Assembly (NCBI GenBank): GCA_030605695.1
Contig: JAUWHX010000053.1
Span: forward strand, 1 to 54,666
Reading direction: 5' to 3'
From: a bacterium
GTDB taxonomy: Bacteria > Hydrothermota > UBA3073 > JACQXS01
Length of the DNA: 54,666 bases
How positions within the stretch are numbered: position 1 is the first letter of the stretch; each line of letters begins with the position of its first letter. A program made the position numbers and the translations under genes. Shown here piece after piece: positions 51,502 to 54,666 of this stretch. The notes under the pieces are model-generated. The model was not told the origin of the DNA. It did no database searches and saw nothing but the letters and a program-made list of their open reading frames with translations.

Positions 51502-51532
51502 CCTCTGCGTTCTCTGCGAACTCTGTGGTTAA
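51502..51532 (-). repeat. Right inverted end of GxxExxY unit
   Basis: In reverse: TTAACCACAGAG, TTCGCAGAG, AACGCAGAGG. An extra inward ACCACAGAG lies at 51469-51477. Overlaps the stop codon (51529-51531) of the next gene. Confidence 0.8.
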
Positions 51533-54500
51533 CCCTTTTTCTCATAATCGCATATCACCCGACAGGAGCAAAATTTACACACCATATACTTGGGTCTCGG
51601 CTCAAAATCCAATTCCCGCACCCCTTGAGCTACTTCCTTAATAGTCTCTTTTATCTTCTCAACTTTTTTATCAATATCTTTTAATTCGCCCTGTATATCT
51701 GTCTCGACAAAATAAAACTTTACATCGTCTGGAAGTTTATTAAACCTTTCCTGATAAGCAAGAGCATAAATTGGAAGCTGAACACTATTTCTCACTCTCT
51801 GCCCCGCTTTTTCTTTAGTCTCCACCTCTCCAGTCTTATAATCAGTTATCACTCCTCCTAAGTTTTGAGCTTTGAGCTTTGAGCTTTGAGCTTCTATATC
51901 TACTCTGTCCCATCGTCCTCTAACTTTCACATCCTCAAGAAGAAAAGAAAAACTCTCTTCAACATAGGTAGGCATCCGACCATCAGCTTCTTCTCGTTCA
52001 ACGAAATTTCTTAAAACCTCCTCCCCACGCTTGAACCTTTGCTCTTCGTGCTCTCTTGAATGGAATCCTTCATTTACCCAATAATCCTTAAATACACGCA
52101 AAACCTTCTCAAATTCCATCTTTTTCCCTGATTTCTTAGCCAGAAGATAATTTTCTATTGCCTTATGCACAGCAAATCCATAAACCATCGCATGATGCTT
52201 TGGAATCGGCACCCGAAGCCAGTTTATATACCAATACTTACGAGGACAGGTAATCCAATTATCTATAGAACTACTTGATAAACTCAACACTTCTTTTCTT
52301 TTAAGCAATTTACCTTCTGCTTCCTTAGCCCCCTTAAACCGCTCAATCTGTTCTTTTGAGTCCTTTTTCTTGGCAATAATCTCGCCTTTTGAAAGGTCAA
52401 GTGCCTCCATAATAAACTGAGATGGTTTGCGTTCTCTCCTTCCTCCATAGTCTCTTGCACTCGTGAGAATCAACTCTTCTTTTGCCCGCGTCATCCCTAC
52501 ATAAAATAACCTTCTCTCCTCCTGAGTTCGTAAAAGAGATTCATCCAAAGAAGGCACTGGCTCTTTTATTAAATCAAGCGGAAGTTCAACCAAAGTGGGC
52601 ATTCTGCGATGAGGAAAGCTGTCTGCTACAAGCCCGGCAATCACAACAACTCTAAATTCAAGTCCTTTTGCCTTATGAACTGTCAGAATATTAACTGCAT
52701 CTATATCAAAATCTGCCTCAGCAACTGGTGGATTCTCGCCCAGCTCCATTAAACTTTCTATATGTTCTCGGACAAAAGGAACTTTATCTGTTTGGATTAT
52801 TCCGCTTACTTTATCAACGATTGATAAAAACTCTGCTATATTCTTTATCTGAAGTTCACTTTCAAGCGAAGGATTACTCACAAGTTCTTTAAGCCAGCCA
52901 GTCCGTGAGAGAAACTCATATAATACTCGCCCAGCTGACTTTTTCGTTGATAGTTCCATAAAATATTCAAGGTCATCTAAAAATCCTTTAATTGCGGCTT
53001 TTCCTTTGTCGGATAGGTTTTCTGTATATTGTCTTCTGATTTCTGATTTTAATATTCCATATAAGGACTTCCTGCGACGATTAGCCAGAGCAAGACACCT
53101 ACTAAGGTCAATTGCTGATATCCCGTAAGCAGGAGAATTTATAACACGATAAAGAGATTGCGTATCTTCGATGTTAGATACTAACCTGAGCACAGATATT
53201 AAAACTTGCACCTCATCTTTATCATAAAGTCCTTGGTTCCCAGCAGACTTCCATGGTATGCCTTTCAAATTAAATGCCCTGATAAATGGGTCTTGAAGCT
53301 GATTGGTGCGAATAAGAATTGCAAAATCGCTATACTTATAATCTGTCTCTTGTCTCTTGTCTCTTGTCTCTTGTCTCTTAATTACTCTATCTTCTATTAA
53401 ATCAGCTATCGCATCTGCCTCACTTCCCACACTATCATAATGCCAATACTTTACATCCCCTCCGAATAAGTCTAATTGTCCTTTCTGTGACTTGGGACTT
53501 GTGACTTGTGACTTGAGACTTTTATCCACTCCTACTTTTATTTCCAATCTCTCTGGATTATTGAAAATTATCAATCGCCGAGAGGCATCTAAAATCGACT
53601 GCCTGCTCCTATAGTTATCTGTGAGAACTATAGTATGAGCATTAGGATACATATCCTTAAATGATAAAATGTTCGCAAGACAAGCACCACGAAACTTATA
53701 AATTGACTGGTCATCATCTCCAACTACCGTCAGATTCCGATACCCTTTTTTATCGTAGCTCAGGGGATTATCTCCCACCAAAAGCTTCAAGAGCTGAAAC
53801 TGTGAATAATTAGTGTCCTGAAACTCATCTACCAAAATATACTTATACCGAGTTTGCAACTTTCTTAGCACACTTTTCCTGTCCCTTAAAAGCTTTAATA
53901 ACAAAGCTATTAAGCTTGGCATATCTACATAACTCGCTTCTCTTAAAAGTTCCTCGTATTTCTCATAACATTTCGCAATCTCTATTTGCTTTTCTGCATC
54001 CTCTCGCTCTTCATCAGAATCAGCTTTCTCATACTTTGATTTCGCATACTCAAGATACTCTTCTGCAGAAACATCTTCATCTTTGGCTCGGGATATAACA
54101 GTCAAAAGAGCTTGTAAATACTTCGTTGGATATGAAAGGGGTCTGAAATACTTGAGCGGAAACTCCCAGAGCTGTTCTCTCAAGAAAACAAGCAATTCTG
54201 GAGTGCTGAGGACTCTGAAACCGGGTGATATACCGAGTTCAAAGGCATATTCCCTTAAAATACTCTGCCCAAAAGAATGAAAGGTGCTTATCTCAACAGG
54301 CGACCATCCATAAGGAACAAGAACATCAACTCTTTCTTCCATCTCATTTGCCGATTTATCTGTAAAAGTGAGTCCAAGTATTTCTTCGGGTTTAGCAATC
54401 TTTTGGGCAATAAGCCAGGCAATACGATGGGTTATTACTTTGGTCTTTCCGGTTCCAGCACCTGCTATTATTAAAAGAGGACCCTTTTCCCAGGTAACTG

Positions 54501-54558
54501 CTTCAAGTTGCTTCTCATTAAGTCCACTTAAAATTTCCTTCTCTATTTTGCTTTGCAT
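51529..54558 (-). CDS. UvrD-family helicase with C-terminal PD-(D/E)XK nuclease (AddA/RecB-like)
   Basis: 1009 residues. Helicase motifs: Walker A IAGAGTGKTKV (Lys38), FTDKSANEM, ISTFHSFGQSIL, VDEFQDTNYSQF, VGDDDQSIYKFRGA, LTDNYRSR, NILTVHKAKGLEF, LFYVGMTRAKEELILT. From about residue 770: CPRKYWYINW, GRWDRVDIE, VITDYKTGE, QLPIYALAY and terminal CKFCSCRVICDY, the AddB/Cas4-type nuclease with a probable Fe-S cluster (one Cys in CPRKYW, three at the end). Three in-frame short-repeat inserts lie at 53486-53520, 53344-53380 and 51863-51893. The last is between the two catalytic strands. The stop codon lies in a CRCAGAG repeat. Acts in end-processing or repair. Confidence 0.93.
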   Translation of the reverse strand: MQSKIEKEILSGLNEKQLEAVTWEKGPLLIIAGAGTGKTKVITHRIAWLIAQKIAKPEEILGLTFTDKSANEMEERVDVLVPYGWSPVEISTFHSFGQSILREYAFELGISPGFRVLSTPELLVFLREQLWEFPLKYFRPLSYPTKYLQALLTVISRAKDEDVSAEEYLEYAKSKYEKADSDEEREDAEKQIEIAKCYEKYEELLREASYVDMPSLIALLLKLLRDRKSVLRKLQTRYKYILVDEFQDTNYSQFQLLKLLVGDNPLSYDKKGYRNLTVVGDDDQSIYKFRGACLANILSFKDMYPNAHTIVLTDNYRSRQSILDASRRLIIFNNPERLEIKVGVDKSLKSQVTSPKSQKGQLDLFGGDVKYWHYDSVGSEADAIADLIEDRVIKRQETRDKRQETDYKYSDFAILIRTNQLQDPFIRAFNLKGIPWKSAGNQGLYDKDEVQVLISVLRLVSNIEDTQSLYRVINSPAYGISAIDLSRCLALANRRRKSLYGILKSEIRRQYTENLSDKGKAAIKGFLDDLEYFMELSTKKSAGRVLYEFLSRTGWLKELVSNPSLESELQIKNIAEFLSIVDKVSGIIQTDKVPFVREHIESLMELGENPPVAEADFDIDAVNILTVHKAKGLEFRVVVIAGLVADSFPHRRMPTLVELPLDLIKEPVPSLDESLLRTQEERRLFYVGMTRAKEELILTSARDYGGRRERKPSQFIMEALDLSKGEIIAKKKDSKEQIERFKGAKEAEGKLLKRKEVLSLSSSSIDNWITCPRKYWYINWLRVPIPKHHAMVYGFAVHKAIENYLLAKKSGKKMEFEKVLRVFKDYWVNEGFHSREHEEQRFKRGEEVLRNFVEREEADGRMPTYVEESFSFLLEDVKVRGRWDRVDIEAQSSKLKAQNLGGVITDYKTGEVETKEKAGQRVRNSVQLPIYALAYQERFNKLPDDVKFYFVETDIQGELKDIDKKVEKIKETIKEVAQGVRELDFEPRPKYMVCKFCSCRVICDYEKKG
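51863..51893. repeat. TTTGAGC tandem array inside the helicase-nuclease gene
   Basis: Four 8-bp units of TTTGAGCT type, read as SSKLKAQ in the loop between the WDRVD and ITDYKTG nuclease strands. Confidence 0.8.
53344..53380. repeat. GTCTCTT tandem array inside the helicase-nuclease gene
   Basis: Five perfect 7-bp units, read as RQETRDKRQET. Confidence 0.85.
53486..53520. repeat. GTGACTTG tandem array inside the helicase-nuclease gene
   Basis: Four 8-bp-like units (TGTGACTTGGGACTTGTGAC type), read as SLKSQVTSPKSQK just before LDLFGG. Confidence 0.75.
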
Positions 54559-54591
54559 TCTAACTATTAGACTATAAGACTATCCAACTAT

Positions 54592-54619
54592 AATTTACAC
54601 ATCCTCTACTATTTGTCAA
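54592..54619 (-). promoter_or_regulatory. Candidate promoter of the helicase-nuclease gene
   Basis: Minus strand: TTGACA (54619-54614), 16-bp spacer, TAAATT (54597-54592). The leader of about 30 nt contains AGTCTTATAGTCTAATAGTT-type repeats. Nothing else is seen to the window end. Confidence 0.5.
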
Positions 54620-54666
54620 CGGAAAATGTTGCGAGAGTTTATCCCTACCTCTCCACTTTTTGATTT

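Larger units (their letters stand above)
50958..51532. mobile_element. GxxExxY gene bounded by inverted CRCAGAG repeats (candidate mobile unit)
   Basis: The 575-bp segment begins TTAACCGCAGAG (50958) and ends CTCTGTGGTTAA (51532), which are inverted copies. Each end contains three units: AACCGCAGAG, AGCGCAGAGG, ACACAGAG on the left; in reverse, AACCACAGAG, TTCGCAGAG, AACGCAGAGG on the right. The GxxExxY gene is the only gene inside. The right end overlaps and supplies the stop of the helicase-nuclease gene. Mobility is inferred from structure. Confidence 0.65.

Overview
The window looks like a chromosomal piece of an uncultured, AT-rich, diderm bacterium of the FCB-like or WOR-3/Stahlbacteria type; this placement is inference. 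The evidence is a set of outer-membrane biogenesis genes (BamA/TamA-type, TamB, LptC, an OmpH/Skp-type chaperone), several exported beta-propeller or beta-helix proteins ending in a YPNPF-type (type IX/FlgD-like) C-terminal module, and housekeeping genes with bacterial promoters. Nothing suggests a prophage, plasmid or CRISPR locus.

Layout. 1-3.7 kb (+): 3' end of a pyruvate:ferredoxin oxidoreductase beta gene, rho, and an exported propeller protein. 3.7-8.3 kb (-): a tightly overlapping operon uvrB / 21-bp-repeat ORF / nadC / ybgC-type thioesterase / isocitrate dehydrogenase. 8.5-14.4 kb (+): tRNA-Leu(TAA), a small lipoprotein, a UvrD/PcrA helicase, an LVIVD protein, a UPF0104 membrane protein and a flavodoxin-like reductase. 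14.5-19.5 kb (-): an OmpH fusion protein, an exported repeat protein, a RAYT transposase with REP palindromes, lptC and an unknown gene. 19.5-22.7 kb (+): queH, recJ and a TPR protein. 22.9-31.1 kb (-): an envelope operon spoIID / bamA-like / second 21-bp-repeat ORF / tamB / VWA protein. 31.4 kb: tRNA-Leu(CAG). 31.9-36.1 kb (-): a six-gene signalling operon with two near-duplicate histidine kinases and three single-domain response regulators. 36.4-45.4 kb (-): argR-argG-aminotransferase-argH-carA-carB. 45.6-51 kb (-): a DUF401 permease and two exported proteins. 51-51.5 kb: a GxxExxY gene between inverted CRCAGAG repeats. 51.5-54.6 kb (-): a UvrD-family helicase-nuclease.

The most striking feature is how many short repeats the DNA carries and how deeply they have entered genes. 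At least four kinds are visible: (1) CACAGAG/CGCAGAG repeats, one pair of which forms exact inverted ends around a PD-(D/E)XK-like GxxExxY gene; (2) REP palindromes bracketing a RAYT gene, with further copies read in frame inside exported proteins; (3) short tandem arrays of 7-16 bp units that fill intergenic gaps and also sit in frame inside nadC, carA, queH, lptC, the helicase-nuclease and other genes, sometimes supplying a signal peptide core, an N-terminal extension or the stop codon; (4) two related 21-bp minisatellites placed at operon junctions as translationally coupled ORFs. A further 98-bp intergenic repeat occurs twice, and its end matches the 3' end of tRNA-Leu(CAG).

Regulation. 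Clear TTGACA / TATAAT-like promoters are visible. Three genes share the same geometry, TTGACA-N16-TATAAT-N8-ATG, which predicts leaderless transcripts; others have normal leaders with strong Shine-Dalgarno sites. All assignments rest on reading the sequence and recalling family motifs; no database search was run.
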